64,000 nucleotides of DNA from Pirellulales bacterium (lineage in GTDB: Bacteria; Planctomycetota; Planctomycetia; Pirellulales; JALHPA01). The stretch is taken from contig JANRLT010000020.1 in the NCBI GenBank assembly GCA_033762255.1, positions 62,001 to 126,000 of the forward strand. Direction: 5' to 3'. Shown here one piece after another: positions 52,886 to 62,411 of the stretch. The notes beneath the pieces were generated by a model. That model did not search any database. It was not told the origin of the DNA and worked only from the letters and a program-made list of their open reading frames with translations. Both the position numbers and the translations under genes were made by a program. Each line of letters starts with the position of its first letter. Position 1 is the first letter of the stretch.

Positions 52886-53947
52886 CTAGGGTCCAGGCAG
52901 TGATTTTGATTGCAGTTTTTCGATCGCCCAGGCGGAGACCGCGCGGACGAGTTCATCCGGGTCGGCGGTACCCTGTGTTAGCGCGGGGATGGCCCGTGTT
53001 TCCCCCTGATTGGCCAGGACGATGGCCGCGTTGCGCAGCAGTCCCCGGCGTTTGGCCCGCCAAAGGGGGGTATGGCGAAAGCGTGTGGCAAATTGCTCGT
53101 CCGTCCAATAAAACAGCTCCCCTAGTTCCACGGCTGGTCCGCCAGCCGGTGGTTGCCAGGCGGGGTCGGTGGTGGAAGGGACTTTGTTATTCCAGGGGCA
53201 GACCATTTGGCAAATATCGCAGCCCCAAAGCCAGTCGCCAATGCGCTGGCGGTCGGTTTCGGACAGCGCGGTGCGGGTTTCGATAGTCAGGTAACTGATA
53301 CAGCGGGTGGCGTCCAGCACATACGGTTGGACAAAGGCATTGGTGGGGCAGGCGGTCAGGCACGCGGTGCAGGTCCCGCAGTGATCCGCGGCAAACGGCT
53401 GATCCGCGGGAAGCGGCACATCGCTGACGAGCGCCGCCAGAAAAAACCAACTGCCGTAATCGCGGTTGAGTAACAGCGTGTTTTTGCCTATCCAGCCCAA
53501 TCCGGCCAGTTGGGCAAACTCTCGTTCAAGCAGCGGGGCGGAGTCGGTCACACCGCGGCAGCGGCAGCCTGGGACAAGGGTGCGCAATAACTCGCATAGC
53601 GTATCCAGCCGCCGCCATAACTCTTGGTGATAATCGACGCCCCAGGCATAGCTGGCGACGCGTCCCGCTCCTTCCGGCGGAGGTGTGTCCGATGCCGGCA
53701 GATAGGGCATAGCCAACAGCAGCAAGCTACTCGCGCCGGGCAGAACCAGATTAAGATCCCGATAGGCCGGCAGACGCTCGGCAAAGTAGTGCATCTCGCC
53801 AGCATAACCCGCCGCCAGCCAGGCTTGCAGCGCGTCATACCCCGGGGGAGTCGCTGCGGGGGTGATGCCCGATAAGACAAAGCCCAGCTCGCCCGCAGCG
53901 GACTTTAGCTGTTTGGCGACATCGGCAAGGTCGAGGGTCAGAGCCAC
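52886..53947 (-). CDS. queG: Epoxyqueuosine reductase
   Basis: 353 residues from the GTG at 53947, with GAGGGG 8 nt upstream. QueG reduces epoxyqueuosine to queuosine in tRNA using cobalamin and two [4Fe-4S] clusters. Cluster motifs are CGTCTACLTACPTNA (near 191) and CDICQMVCPWNN (near 238). The N-terminal block GYAGEMHYFAERLPAYRDL and LERE-x-A-x-LAGLGWIGKNTLLL are typical. It is shorter than QueG forms that carry a C-terminal HEAT extension, though the last 50 residues suggest one HEAT-like helix pair. Confidence 0.94.
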   Translation of the reverse strand: MALTLDLADVAKQLKSAAGELGFVLSGITPAATPPGYDALQAWLAAGYAGEMHYFAERLPAYRDLNLVLPGASSLLLLAMPYLPASDTPPPEGAGRVASYAWGVDYHQELWRRLDTLCELLRTLVPGCRCRGVTDSAPLLEREFAQLAGLGWIGKNTLLLNRDYGSWFFLAALVSDVPLPADQPFAADHCGTCTACLTACPTNAFVQPYVLDATRCISYLTIETRTALSETDRQRIGDWLWGCDICQMVCPWNNKVPSTTDPAWQPPAGGPAVELGELFYWTDEQFATRFRHTPLWRAKRRGLLRNAAIVLANQGETRAIPALTQGTADPDELVRAVSAWAIEKLQSKSLPGP

Positions 53948-54060
53948 GAGAATTCCCCTCGAAAAGCAACAGGCAATTAATCCTAACAGGCTGGGGGGAA
54001 AAATCTCAAATCCAAAATCTCAAATTTAAATTGTAAAAAACAAAACCCAAATACCAAAAA

Positions 54061-55404
54061 CTAAAAACCGGCCCCATCTCGCCGCGTCTTGGGCCACAGC
54101 ATACACAGGCCTATCCCGCCAAAATAGAGCAGAATGAGCGGTATCATCAATAAAAAGATGGAGTAGGGGTCCGCGGGGGTCAGCACCGCCGATAATACTG
54201 TAATGACTAAAATCGCAATCCGCCATTTTTCCAGATACATCTCGACTGTGACGATGCCGATCCGCTGCAAGAACAGCATCACTAGCGGCAGTTGAAAGCT
54301 GATCCCAAAACCCAACGGCAGCAACAACGCAAAACCCAGCCATTCGTTAATGCGCGGGTCGGGATCGATCCCCAACGATCGATTAAAGTCGAGCAAAAAC
54401 TCCAGCACCGGATCAAAGACAAAGAAAAACGCGGTGGAGGCCCCTAGTAAAAACAGCCCCAGGCTGAACGGCAGAAAAATATAAACGTAACTGCGTTCGT
54501 GGGGGTACAAACCGGCCGCCACGAATGTCCAAAGCTGATAAAACACCCAGGGGCTGGAAATCACAACAGCCAATAATAAAGAGGCTTGAAACCAGATCAT
54601 AAAGCCTTCTTGGACGTTCAGGCTTTTGGGCTTTAGCCGGTTGTCATTTTTTACCGACCGCCAGATAAGCATCGGCGAGAGTTGCGGTCGATAATGGGCC
54701 GCCAGCCGGGGGTACGCGGCGACCAAGATTCGGCGGTTAAACTGCTCGACCTCGTAGGGTGTCAGCGTGGAGAGCTTTTGGCCTTGGGACCGCATTTCCT
54801 CGCTCAAGCCGGGAAACGCCGCTGGCGTGTACAGATCGGGCTGGCGCAGCAATTTGTGAATCCCCAGGATTAATTCCCCAAAGCGGTCCAGCGAAGCCGC
54901 CGGTTGATCGACCCGCCACTGAAATTCCCCGCGTAAATGCGCGGGCAACCGCGACTGGACGCGTTGCAGGGCGGCTATGGTCTGGGCAAAAGCGGTCAAC
55001 TCCGCCGACTGGTTCGCCGCCGGATCGGCGGGCTGAAAAATCGGCAACGCGCTAATATCCGTGGCTGTCTCGTCCAGGATCAACCGACGCAGCGCGTCCT
55101 TTTCCACATAAACCAGTTCAAAGACCATGTCCCAGTCGATCAACGCTGCGGCTTGCTCCGGCGTGACCGTGCCGTTGATCTGGCGAATATCGATCAGCGA
55201 CTGCTCTTGGTAATAGGTCTCGAGCGCGCGGATCAGTGGCGTTTGAATAAACGCCACCACATTGTTCCCAAAGTAGCAGCCGATCAACAGTCCCACGACC
55301 AAGCCTAGCCCCGCGCGCACCAAGGCCCCGCGCAGTTCCTCCAGGTGTTCCCCAAAGGTCATCGTGCTATCTTGGAATAAATCGTCGTGCTGCGGACGCA
55401 TCAT
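54061..55404 (-). CDS. tatC: Twin-arginine translocase subunit TatC with long periplasmic insert
   Basis: 447 residues from the ATG at 55404 (TTG 55437 would add 11). TatC binds RR-signal peptides. The conserved HLEELR start (20-25), YPHERS (300-305), and EKWR region are present, and six hydrophobic segments can be placed. Standard TatC has about 250 residues; here the first periplasmic loop (about 52-268) is enlarged by roughly 190 residues (WDMVFELVYVEKDALRRLI .. HLRGEFQWRVDQPA) with no helix-like hydrophobic segment. No tatA/tatB neighbours. It may serve the Tat substrates in this window. Confidence 0.92.
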   Translation of the reverse strand: MMRPQHDDLFQDSTMTFGEHLEELRGALVRAGLGLVVGLLIGCYFGNNVVAFIQTPLIRALETYYQEQSLIDIRQINGTVTPEQAAALIDWDMVFELVYVEKDALRRLILDETATDISALPIFQPADPAANQSAELTAFAQTIAALQRVQSRLPAHLRGEFQWRVDQPAASLDRFGELILGIHKLLRQPDLYTPAAFPGLSEEMRSQGQKLSTLTPYEVEQFNRRILVAAYPRLAAHYRPQLSPMLIWRSVKNDNRLKPKSLNVQEGFMIWFQASLLLAVVISSPWVFYQLWTFVAAGLYPHERSYVYIFLPFSLGLFLLGASTAFFFVFDPVLEFLLDFNRSLGIDPDPRINEWLGFALLLPLGFGISFQLPLVMLFLQRIGIVTVEMYLEKWRIAILVITVLSAVLTPADPYSIFLLMIPLILLYFGGIGLCMLWPKTRRDGAGF

Positions 55405-55708
55405 TACCGCCAAAAAGGTTTGCCCCCGCCGCGTCAATCGTGCGCTGGACTGGGGGACACACGTCCCGGGGACCTACGCGTTTGCCTGGCATGGACGGGA
55501 TTTGTGCAAAAGCCGCACACTCTCTCCGGGAATCCCCGTGGTGCGGCGCACCAAGGTACGATCCCCCCCGCAGGAGCCAAAATTCCAGCATATCATGCGG
55601 CCAAATCCTCGGCAACGCGGGGGATTTGCTTTTCGCCCGCTCCCGCATGGGTTATAGTAATAAGCGGCGCGGAGAACTTACCAAATCGGGCAATTTCTTG
55701 TGAACTGT
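55405..55708. other. Divergent spacer between tatC and beta-propeller gene
   Basis: About 304 bp between the two divergent starts. It must hold both promoters; none is clear. No coding signal seen. Confidence 0.35.
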
Positions 55709-58081
55709 ATGCCGCATGATATTGGGCGCTTGACCAACTGGCAAAACTTTGCATTGCGGCTCTGCGGCGTGGCGTGCGGCTGGATGTTAGTAGGCTGGCC
55801 AGGGACGTTTTTTGACACAGCCATCGCCCAAGAACTGACCAGCGAACTGCGAGTGGACGAGATCACCCAGGCGGTAAGGGCCAAGCTGGACCGGGCCGCG
55901 GCCGCCACGCGCGAGGAACTGTGGGAGGATGCGCTCGATCTGTATACAGAACTGCAATCCACCGCCGGAGAGCAACTATTACGGGAAGGGCCTTCGCGCT
56001 GGATCACCTTGCGACACTACTGCCAGCGACAACTGGCCGCACTCCCCCCCGCGGGACTAATAGCCTATCGCGAACGCGTCGACCCCCAAGCCCGCCAATG
56101 GTACCAGGCTGCCGCCGCCAACCGTGATCGCGCCGGACTGGCGAGGCTCACCCGCAATTATCTGGCCAGCAGTTGGGGGGGACCCGCGTTCTGGCTCTTG
56201 GGGGAGTTACACCTGGAAAAAGGCTCGCCCCAACGGGCGCGCGAGGCTTGGGGACAATTGCTAGCGCCGGAAAAATCTCCGGAGGAATTCAACGAGTATT
56301 TGAAGTCGCTTTTTCCCGCGACAGAAGTCCCCTTGCAACCCACGGCGGCGGATATCTCCGCGCGGTTGATTCTCTGCACTCTGGCCCAAGGTGATTTTCC
56401 CCTGGCCCGGCAAGAGCTTGACAACTTTGCCAAAGCTTATCCCGCCGCACCCGGAAAATTAGGTGGCAAAAGCGCGCCGTGGAGCGAATTGCTGGGGGGG
56501 GAGTTAGCCCGCCGCCAGGAGGCAGTAGCAGCCGAGTGGGAACAAACCCCCAACAACCTGGCTGGCCAGGCGCGGCCCCCCTGGTCGGTCCAGACATTTG
56601 CCGGCAATCCCGCGCGCAACTTTATAGGCCCCCAAACGCCTTGGTTGCGCTCCATGGCGTTTCCCTCCCCTATCTCCCTGGGCGAGCCGCGGCGGGCGGC
56701 TCCCGATTGGATTCGCCTGCTCCATTGGCCTAACCACCCCCCCACCGAAGATTACCAGGGCTTATTGGCGACAGTGCCGGTCTTGGCGGAGCCGTATTTG
56801 GTGTGGTGCGACGAATATCGCGTGTTTGCCTGGGACCTGCGCACCGGCAAACCAGCCTGGCCCAGCCCTCGACGTCAACCCGGAGAGATTTTTGTCTCTC
56901 CGCTGCTGGAGCAACACGAATTGATGGCGGATCGGCTAGGAAATTTGGCATTAGCGGCACGGGGAATTAGTACCTGGGGGATCCCGCGGTTTACGGTGAC
57001 AGTGCGGGGAAACCTGGTCCTCGCGCGGTTGGGCTGGCCCGTAACCAATTCTTCCATCGAGGTCGATCAAATCGCCGCCAGCCAGATCGTCTGCTTGGAT
57101 TTGGATCGCCAGGGGTATGAACTTTGGTCGATATCTCCTCCGGGCGAGCGCTGGTCATTTGCGGGAACGCCCGTTTGCGACCGCGACACGGCGTATGTGG
57201 CCCTGCGCTACCGCGATGCCCGTCCCCAGTGGCATGTGGCGGCGTATGATTTGGCCACGGGACGACCCCGGTGGCGACGGTTTGTTTGCGCCGGAGAGCG
57301 GCTGGTTCCCGGCAATCTTGATGAAGTTCTTTTACCCCTGTTGACCCTGGGCGATGGCAGGGTGTTTCTGGCCACCCAGTTGGGGGCTGTCGCCGCATTA
57401 TCCACAGAAACGGGTGAGCTTGACTGGATCAGCCAATACGATCGTTTGGCCACTCTACGGAATAGCCCGACGCTGTTTCGCGATTTGGCTCCTCCCGTTT
57501 CAGAACCGGGGCGTGTTTATGTGGCCCCGCTGGATTCCGCGGCGGTTTGCGCCTTTGAGGCCGCCACCGGCAAGTTATTATGGAATAATCCGCAGCTACG
57601 CGACGTGGTTTATTTACTCGGCACGTCGCCCCAGCAGCTTATCGGCACGGGACGCAAAGTCTGGTGGATCGATAAACTGACCGGCCGGATCATGGCGGAA
57701 TTTCCCGACACTACCCCCGCCGATACCGCCGCGGGCAAAAGTGTGGGGCGGGGTTTTTTGGCCGGAGGGTCGATTTACTGGCCACGGCGGGACGGGCTGT
57801 ACATCTTGAATGCCACGGCGGACATCACCGCCGGGGCTTTGGAAGGGAACACGGCGGCTCAATCTGATTCAGCGGCGATCACAACTCCCCACTCCTCATC
57901 ATTGATCGCTCGTCCGCCGCATCCCTGGAGCGCCATACATGGAGAACTGCATGGGGGGCATTTAGTTTACGGAACGCGCCACACCCTGGTGGCGGATGCG
58001 ACCCGCATCTGGTGCCTGGGCGAACCCTTAGCACCAGGGGAAAAGCCTTTGCCGCCACCCCAGCCCCGCCAGTCACAATAA
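55709..58081 (+). CDS. Exported PQQ-type beta-propeller repeat protein
   Basis: About 790 residues; ATG 55709 is taken as start (GTG 55700 is possible). The N-terminal signal segment ends IAQELTS near residue 43. Residues 50-270 are helical and TPR-like (WEDALDLYTELQS, WLLGELHLEKGSPQRAREAW, LAQGDFPLARQELDNFAKAY). Residues 300-770 hold repeated WD/PQQ-like blades (VFAWDLRTGKPAWP, VAAYDLATGRPRWRR, VAALSTETGELDWIS, VCAFEAATGKLLWNN, VWWIDKLTGRIMAE), i.e. a beta propeller. No catalytic residues for a dehydrogenase are obvious; a scaffold or binding role is likely. 136 bp upstream of the MoxR operon. Confidence 0.85.
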   Translation: MPHDIGRLTNWQNFALRLCGVACGWMLVGWPGTFFDTAIAQELTSELRVDEITQAVRAKLDRAAAATREELWEDALDLYTELQSTAGEQLLREGPSRWITLRHYCQRQLAALPPAGLIAYRERVDPQARQWYQAAAANRDRAGLARLTRNYLASSWGGPAFWLLGELHLEKGSPQRAREAWGQLLAPEKSPEEFNEYLKSLFPATEVPLQPTAADISARLILCTLAQGDFPLARQELDNFAKAYPAAPGKLGGKSAPWSELLGGELARRQEAVAAEWEQTPNNLAGQARPPWSVQTFAGNPARNFIGPQTPWLRSMAFPSPISLGEPRRAAPDWIRLLHWPNHPPTEDYQGLLATVPVLAEPYLVWCDEYRVFAWDLRTGKPAWPSPRRQPGEIFVSPLLEQHELMADRLGNLALAARGISTWGIPRFTVTVRGNLVLARLGWPVTNSSIEVDQIAASQIVCLDLDRQGYELWSISPPGERWSFAGTPVCDRDTAYVALRYRDARPQWHVAAYDLATGRPRWRRFVCAGERLVPGNLDEVLLPLLTLGDGRVFLATQLGAVAALSTETGELDWISQYDRLATLRNSPTLFRDLAPPVSEPGRVYVAPLDSAAVCAFEAATGKLLWNNPQLRDVVYLLGTSPQQLIGTGRKVWWIDKLTGRIMAEFPDTTPADTAAGKSVGRGFLAGGSIYWPRRDGLYILNATADITAGALEGNTAAQSDSAAITTPHSSSLIARPPHPWSAIHGELHGGHLVYGTRHTLVADATRIWCLGEPLAPGEKPLPPPQPRQSQ

Positions 58082-58216
58082 AAAATTGCTTCGGCTCGGC
58101 CACTAATTTCGCTGGGAATCCCGCCGGGACTAATGTTACAATACGGTTTTGTGCGACTTTGGCAGCCGCCTGACACACGCCCCATCTTATTTATCCCCTG
58201 GCCTCGCGTGGCAACT

Positions 58217-59257
58217 ATGTCCGAAAACGAAGATTTAGCCGCGCTCCACCGCCTGCGCGAAGGATGGGAGCGGCTGCGCCAGGAACTTTCTAAAACAATC
58301 GTCGGCCAGCAAAGCGTCATCGAACAACTGCTGATCGCCCTGGTGGCCCAGGGGCATTGCCTATTGGTGGGGGTGCCGGGATTGGCCAAGACCCTGCTGA
58401 TCCGCAGTCTGGCCGAGGCTTTAACCCTGGAATTTCGCCGGATCCAATTTACCCCGGACCTTATGCCCACGGACATCACCGGGACCGAGGTAATCCAAGA
58501 AGACAAAGCGACGGGGGAGCGACATTTTCGATTTTTGCCGGGGCCGATCTTTGGCAATGTGTTATTGGCGGACGAGATCAACCGCACGCCTCCCAAGACC
58601 CAGGCGGCGCTGCTTGAGGCGATGCAAGAACGCCAAGTGACGGTGGGGGGGACGCGGCATTTGTTACCGAGTCCGTTTTTTGTGTTGGCGACGCAAAATC
58701 CAATCGAACAAGAAGGAACGTATCCCCTGCCAGAGGCGCAGCTAGACCGCTTTATGTTTATGGTAAAGGTGGATTACCCGGCCGAGGAAGAGGAACTGGA
58801 AATAGTTAAACGGACCACCAGCGACGCTCAGCCCAAAATCGTCCCCACCTGGGGAAGCGAACAAATCCGCGAATTTACCACGATCGTGCGGCGGATACCC
58901 ATTGCCGACCATTTAACGCGTTTTGCATTGCAACTGACGCGGCTGAGCCGGCCGGGATCACCAACCGCCCCGGATCTGGTCCGGCAATACGTGACATGGG
59001 GGGCGGGACCGCGGGCGAGTCAATTTTTGGTCTTGGCCGCCAAAGCCCGCGCCGCGCTGCAGGGGAGGGCGCATGTCATGACCGAGGACATTCAGGCGGC
59101 CGCGCTTCCCGTATTAAGGCACCGGATCGTGACAAATTTCCACGCGGAGGCGGAAGGGATCGACGCCGACACGGTGATCGAACGTTTGTGGCAATATGTG
59201 GCCGAACGGGACCAAGAGGGATTACGTGAACCCATCGCGCGCGTTTTGCGATCCTGA
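58217..59257 (+). CDS. MoxR-family AAA+ ATPase
   Basis: 346 residues from the ATG at 58217. Walker A GVPGLAKT, Walker B LLADEINRTPPKTQAALLEA, sensor 1 ATQNPIEQEGTYPLPEAQLDRF, and the AAA lid domain are complete (each quoted within 20 residues except for the sensor block, which begins at ATQNP). MoxR ATPases act as chaperones that assist metal insertion or assembly of VWA-protein complexes. It begins a run of four overlapping or closely spaced genes: MoxR, DUF58, BatA and VWA. Confidence 0.95.
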   Translation: MSENEDLAALHRLREGWERLRQELSKTIVGQQSVIEQLLIALVAQGHCLLVGVPGLAKTLLIRSLAEALTLEFRRIQFTPDLMPTDITGTEVIQEDKATGERHFRFLPGPIFGNVLLADEINRTPPKTQAALLEAMQERQVTVGGTRHLLPSPFFVLATQNPIEQEGTYPLPEAQLDRFMFMVKVDYPAEEEELEIVKRTTSDAQPKIVPTWGSEQIREFTTIVRRIPIADHLTRFALQLTRLSRPGSPTAPDLVRQYVTWGAGPRASQFLVLAAKARAALQGRAHVMTEDIQAAALPVLRHRIVTNFHAEAEGIDADTVIERLWQYVAERDQEGLREPIARVLRS

Positions 59258-60131
59258 ATTGCTGGCCGGCATATCCAGCCTGGAATTACGGGCCCGCCGC
59301 ATTGTCGAGGGCTACGTCAGCGGCCTGCAGCGCAGCCCCTGGCAGGGCTTTTCGGTCGAATTCGCCGAACACCGCGAGTATGTCCCCGGCGACGACCTGC
59401 GCCATGTCGACTGGAAAGCCTACGGCAAAACCGACAAAATTTATATCAAGCGCTACGAGCAAGACACCAACCTGATTTGCTATCTGGCTCTGGACGCCAG
59501 CGAAAGCCTGCTCTATCAAAGCCCGCAGGCCCCCTGGACCAAATGGGACTGCGCCCGGACCATCGCCGCGGCGCTTTCCCATTTAATTATGCGCCAGCAG
59601 GACAGCCTGGGCTGGGCGATTATCGCCGACGAACTCCGCCAAGTCGTCAGACCCTCGGGCTCCCCGGCACAGGGACGGCAATTCATCGACGAGCTGGGAC
59701 GCCTTTCCGCGGCTGGTCCGACATCGCTGGGTAAGCTGCTCGCGCAATTAGCTGAACGCTGGAACCGCCGGGGCGTCGTGGTGGTCATCAGCGATTTGTT
59801 TTGTGATTTAAGCGAATTGCTGACGGGACTGCGGCGCTTGCACTATCGCCAGCATGATGTGATTGTGTTGCAGGTTCTGGATCCGGCGGAATTGGATTTT
59901 CCCTTTGCGGAGGACTGTGTCTTTTTGGATATGGAGGGTGCCGATCGCCTGGCGGTGGACCCCCAATTACTGCGTACGGGCTATCTGCGGGAACTTGAAC
60001 TGCACAATCGCAGCGTCCGCGCCAGTTGCCGGGAATGGGGGTGCGACTTTTTGCAAATCCGCACCACCGATCCGCTCGACCTGGCCTTGGCCGCCTTGCT
60101 AAATCGCCGCGTCCGTCAGACTAAGATTTAA
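59226..60131 (+). CDS. DUF58 protein with degenerate VWA fold
   Basis: 302 residues from the GTG at 59226, with AGAGGG 6 nt upstream; this overlaps moxR by 32 bp. EYVPGDDLRHVDWKAYGKTD is the DUF58 signature (about 56-75). A VWA-like segment follows (LALDASESLLYQS with DASES as metal site). DUF58 proteins work with MoxR; membrane anchoring is absent here. Next gene starts 30 bp on. Confidence 0.93.
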   Translation: MNPSRAFCDPELLAGISSLELRARRIVEGYVSGLQRSPWQGFSVEFAEHREYVPGDDLRHVDWKAYGKTDKIYIKRYEQDTNLICYLALDASESLLYQSPQAPWTKWDCARTIAAALSHLIMRQQDSLGWAIIADELRQVVRPSGSPAQGRQFIDELGRLSAAGPTSLGKLLAQLAERWNRRGVVVVISDLFCDLSELLTGLRRLHYRQHDVIVLQVLDPAELDFPFAEDCVFLDMEGADRLAVDPQLLRTGYLRELELHNRSVRASCREWGCDFLQIRTTDPLDLALAALLNRRVRQTKI

Positions 60132-60161
60132 TTACCGGAACGCGGCATCGCCGCGCGGGCC

Positions 60162-62411
60162 ATGTTATTTGCCTGGGGATTTACCGACGCGGCGCTCTTG
60201 GGTTGGCTGGCCGCCGCCCTTGCGCCGTTGATATTGCACCTCTGGCGGCGGCGGCAACGTCGGGAAATCCCCTGGGCCGCCATGCGGTTTTTGACCGCGG
60301 CCTATAATAAACAAGCGCGGCACTTACGCGTGCGGCAATGGCTGCTCATGGCCCTGCGGATGTTGATTCTGGCCTGTATCGCGCTGGCAGCCGCCCGCCC
60401 TTTTTGGAACTCCACCCAACTGACCCCGGTGGAGAACCAACCGACGCTATCACTGTTGGTGGTGGATGTTTCCTACTCGTTGGGAGCCGTGGAAACCGCG
60501 GAACAGCGCCTGCGTCTGGCTAAAAACCAGCTTGTCAAATTAGTCGAGGGTTCCCGCGCGGGAGACGGTTTTTGTCTCATTCAGATGGGGTCGGCGCCGC
60601 GCGTGGTTATTTCCCAACCGACTCCCGCGCGGGCCAGCGTGCTTCGCGAAATCGAAGCCGTGCAGCTCAGCCAAAGCCCCGCCGATGTCCCCGCCACGCT
60701 TACCGCGCTCTCCCGACTGTTGCAATCTCCCGCCGTGCGCGGCAGTGCGTATCCCCGCCAGAGGATTGAAATTGTCACCGACCTGGGCCGCAATAGCTGG
60801 CAATCCCTGCAAACACCACCAGGAAGCGCGGCGCTCGAACAACTATCGCTGGCCGGGGGGGACGACGCCCTGATTCGCGTGTGGGATGTCGGTACAACCA
60901 CGCCCAACAACGTGGCTGTGGAAAGCCTGACACCCGGCGCATCCTTGCCGTTTGTCCGCCAAGCCATCCCGCTGTCGGCCACGCTGAGAAATTATGGCAA
61001 CCGCCCGCAAACGGTGCGGGTCGAGTTTTTGGTTGCTGGCGTCTTACACCAGGAATGGACGCTTACGTTAGCCCCCCGCGCCGCGCAATCGCTGGCGTGG
61101 GAGCATCGCTTTGGCCAGGGGGGCTGGCACGGCTTGACGTTGCGCTGTCAGGGAGATGATTTATCGACGGATAATCAACGTTTTGCCGTGTGCCACGTGC
61201 GCGAACAAGCGCGGGTGCTGATCGTTAATGGTCCCGCGGCTCCCCCTTCCGCGAATTATTTGCGCTATGCCCTGGAGGCGATCTCGGTGGGGGACGGTCC
61301 CGGCGCCTCTCCGCGAGTCACCGCGCAGGTCGCCACCGAGGCCGCCTGGGGGACGCTGGATCTCACTAAATTTGACGCGATTTGGTTGGCCGATGTGGCC
61401 CGCCTTTCCCCTTCCGAACACCGTCTGTTGCGCGAATATCTGGCCCGTGGGGGAAAGGTGGCTTGGTGGCTGGGGCCGCGTGCCCGTCCGGATGCTTTGT
61501 TCCCGACGGCAACCCCGGATCAAGCTTCCCTGTGGCCTGCGGAAATAGGGGAACAACAAGCCGCGGGGGAGACCGCCTGGCGAATCGATCCCCGTGAATA
61601 CAAACATCCCATCGCCAAAATTTTTGCCGGTCAAGAACGCGCGGGACTGCGACAAACACCACTCTATGCTTATTGGCGGTTAAGCCCCCGGCAATCCGCC
61701 AACGTTGAAATACCGCTAGCGGTGCAGGGGACCGGCGATCCGCTGGTCGTGATTGGACGTGGGGCCTGGCGGGGAACGGCCATGGTCGCTATTCCCCCCC
61801 ATCTCGAGGTTGCCGCCAGCGGTAATGAACAACCCGCGCGCCCCTGGTCGTTGATGCCCGCCTTGCAAAGTTTTCAACCGATTGTGCAGTCACTCTTGGA
61901 GTACCAATTAGCCCAGGACAATCTTACACGGCAAATTATCGTTAATGAAACCCTGGCGGGTCCCTGGTTCCCCGGCGATCCCCTGCCGGCAACCTTGCAA
62001 CCCGTCGACAAACCCACGGAGGTTCCCCCATCCGGCGATTTACCTTCCACTTCCGCAGCTGCCGGCACTCGTGTTCCGCTCCAAACCCAAGTCGATCCGC
62101 GCGACCCCGCGTGGCAACGCTGGCAGTCCGATCCCCTACCAGCCAGCGGCATCTACCAGGCGCTCTCACCCGAGCATCCGCCGGAACTATTTGCCGTCAA
62201 TGTCGATACGCGGGAAAGCGACCTCACCCCCTATGAACCGGCGGGATGGCCCACGGGATGGCAGGTTAACGCCAGCGAGACCGATCCCCTGGCCAGCGGC
62301 GGGTTGTTTTACCAGCGCGGCGGCTTGCACGAATATTTGCTCTGGCTGGCCTTGGCCCTGGCGGTGGGGGAAAGTTGGCTTGCCTGGAGTCTGGGAAGGA
62401 ATGCGTCATGA
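60162..62411 (+). CDS. BatA-type membrane protein with VWA domain
   Basis: 749 residues. The N-terminal BatA domain (about 1-85) has two hydrophobic segments flanking LHLWRRRQRREIPWAAMRFL. A VWA-like domain begins LSLLVVDVSYSLG with DVSYS as metal site. Large periplasmic beta domains and a glutamine-amidotransferase-like segment (RVLIVNGPAAPP, FDAIWLADVARLSPSE, REYLARGGKVAWWLGP) fill 260-600. A last membrane helix (about 722-742) closes it. The C-terminal ATGA overlaps the next gene. Confidence 0.88.
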   Translation: MLFAWGFTDAALLGWLAAALAPLILHLWRRRQRREIPWAAMRFLTAAYNKQARHLRVRQWLLMALRMLILACIALAAARPFWNSTQLTPVENQPTLSLLVVDVSYSLGAVETAEQRLRLAKNQLVKLVEGSRAGDGFCLIQMGSAPRVVISQPTPARASVLREIEAVQLSQSPADVPATLTALSRLLQSPAVRGSAYPRQRIEIVTDLGRNSWQSLQTPPGSAALEQLSLAGGDDALIRVWDVGTTTPNNVAVESLTPGASLPFVRQAIPLSATLRNYGNRPQTVRVEFLVAGVLHQEWTLTLAPRAAQSLAWEHRFGQGGWHGLTLRCQGDDLSTDNQRFAVCHVREQARVLIVNGPAAPPSANYLRYALEAISVGDGPGASPRVTAQVATEAAWGTLDLTKFDAIWLADVARLSPSEHRLLREYLARGGKVAWWLGPRARPDALFPTATPDQASLWPAEIGEQQAAGETAWRIDPREYKHPIAKIFAGQERAGLRQTPLYAYWRLSPRQSANVEIPLAVQGTGDPLVVIGRGAWRGTAMVAIPPHLEVAASGNEQPARPWSLMPALQSFQPIVQSLLEYQLAQDNLTRQIIVNETLAGPWFPGDPLPATLQPVDKPTEVPPSGDLPSTSAAAGTRVPLQTQVDPRDPAWQRWQSDPLPASGIYQALSPEHPPELFAVNVDTRESDLTPYEPAGWPTGWQVNASETDPLASGGLFYQRGGLHEYLLWLALALAVGESWLAWSLGRNAS

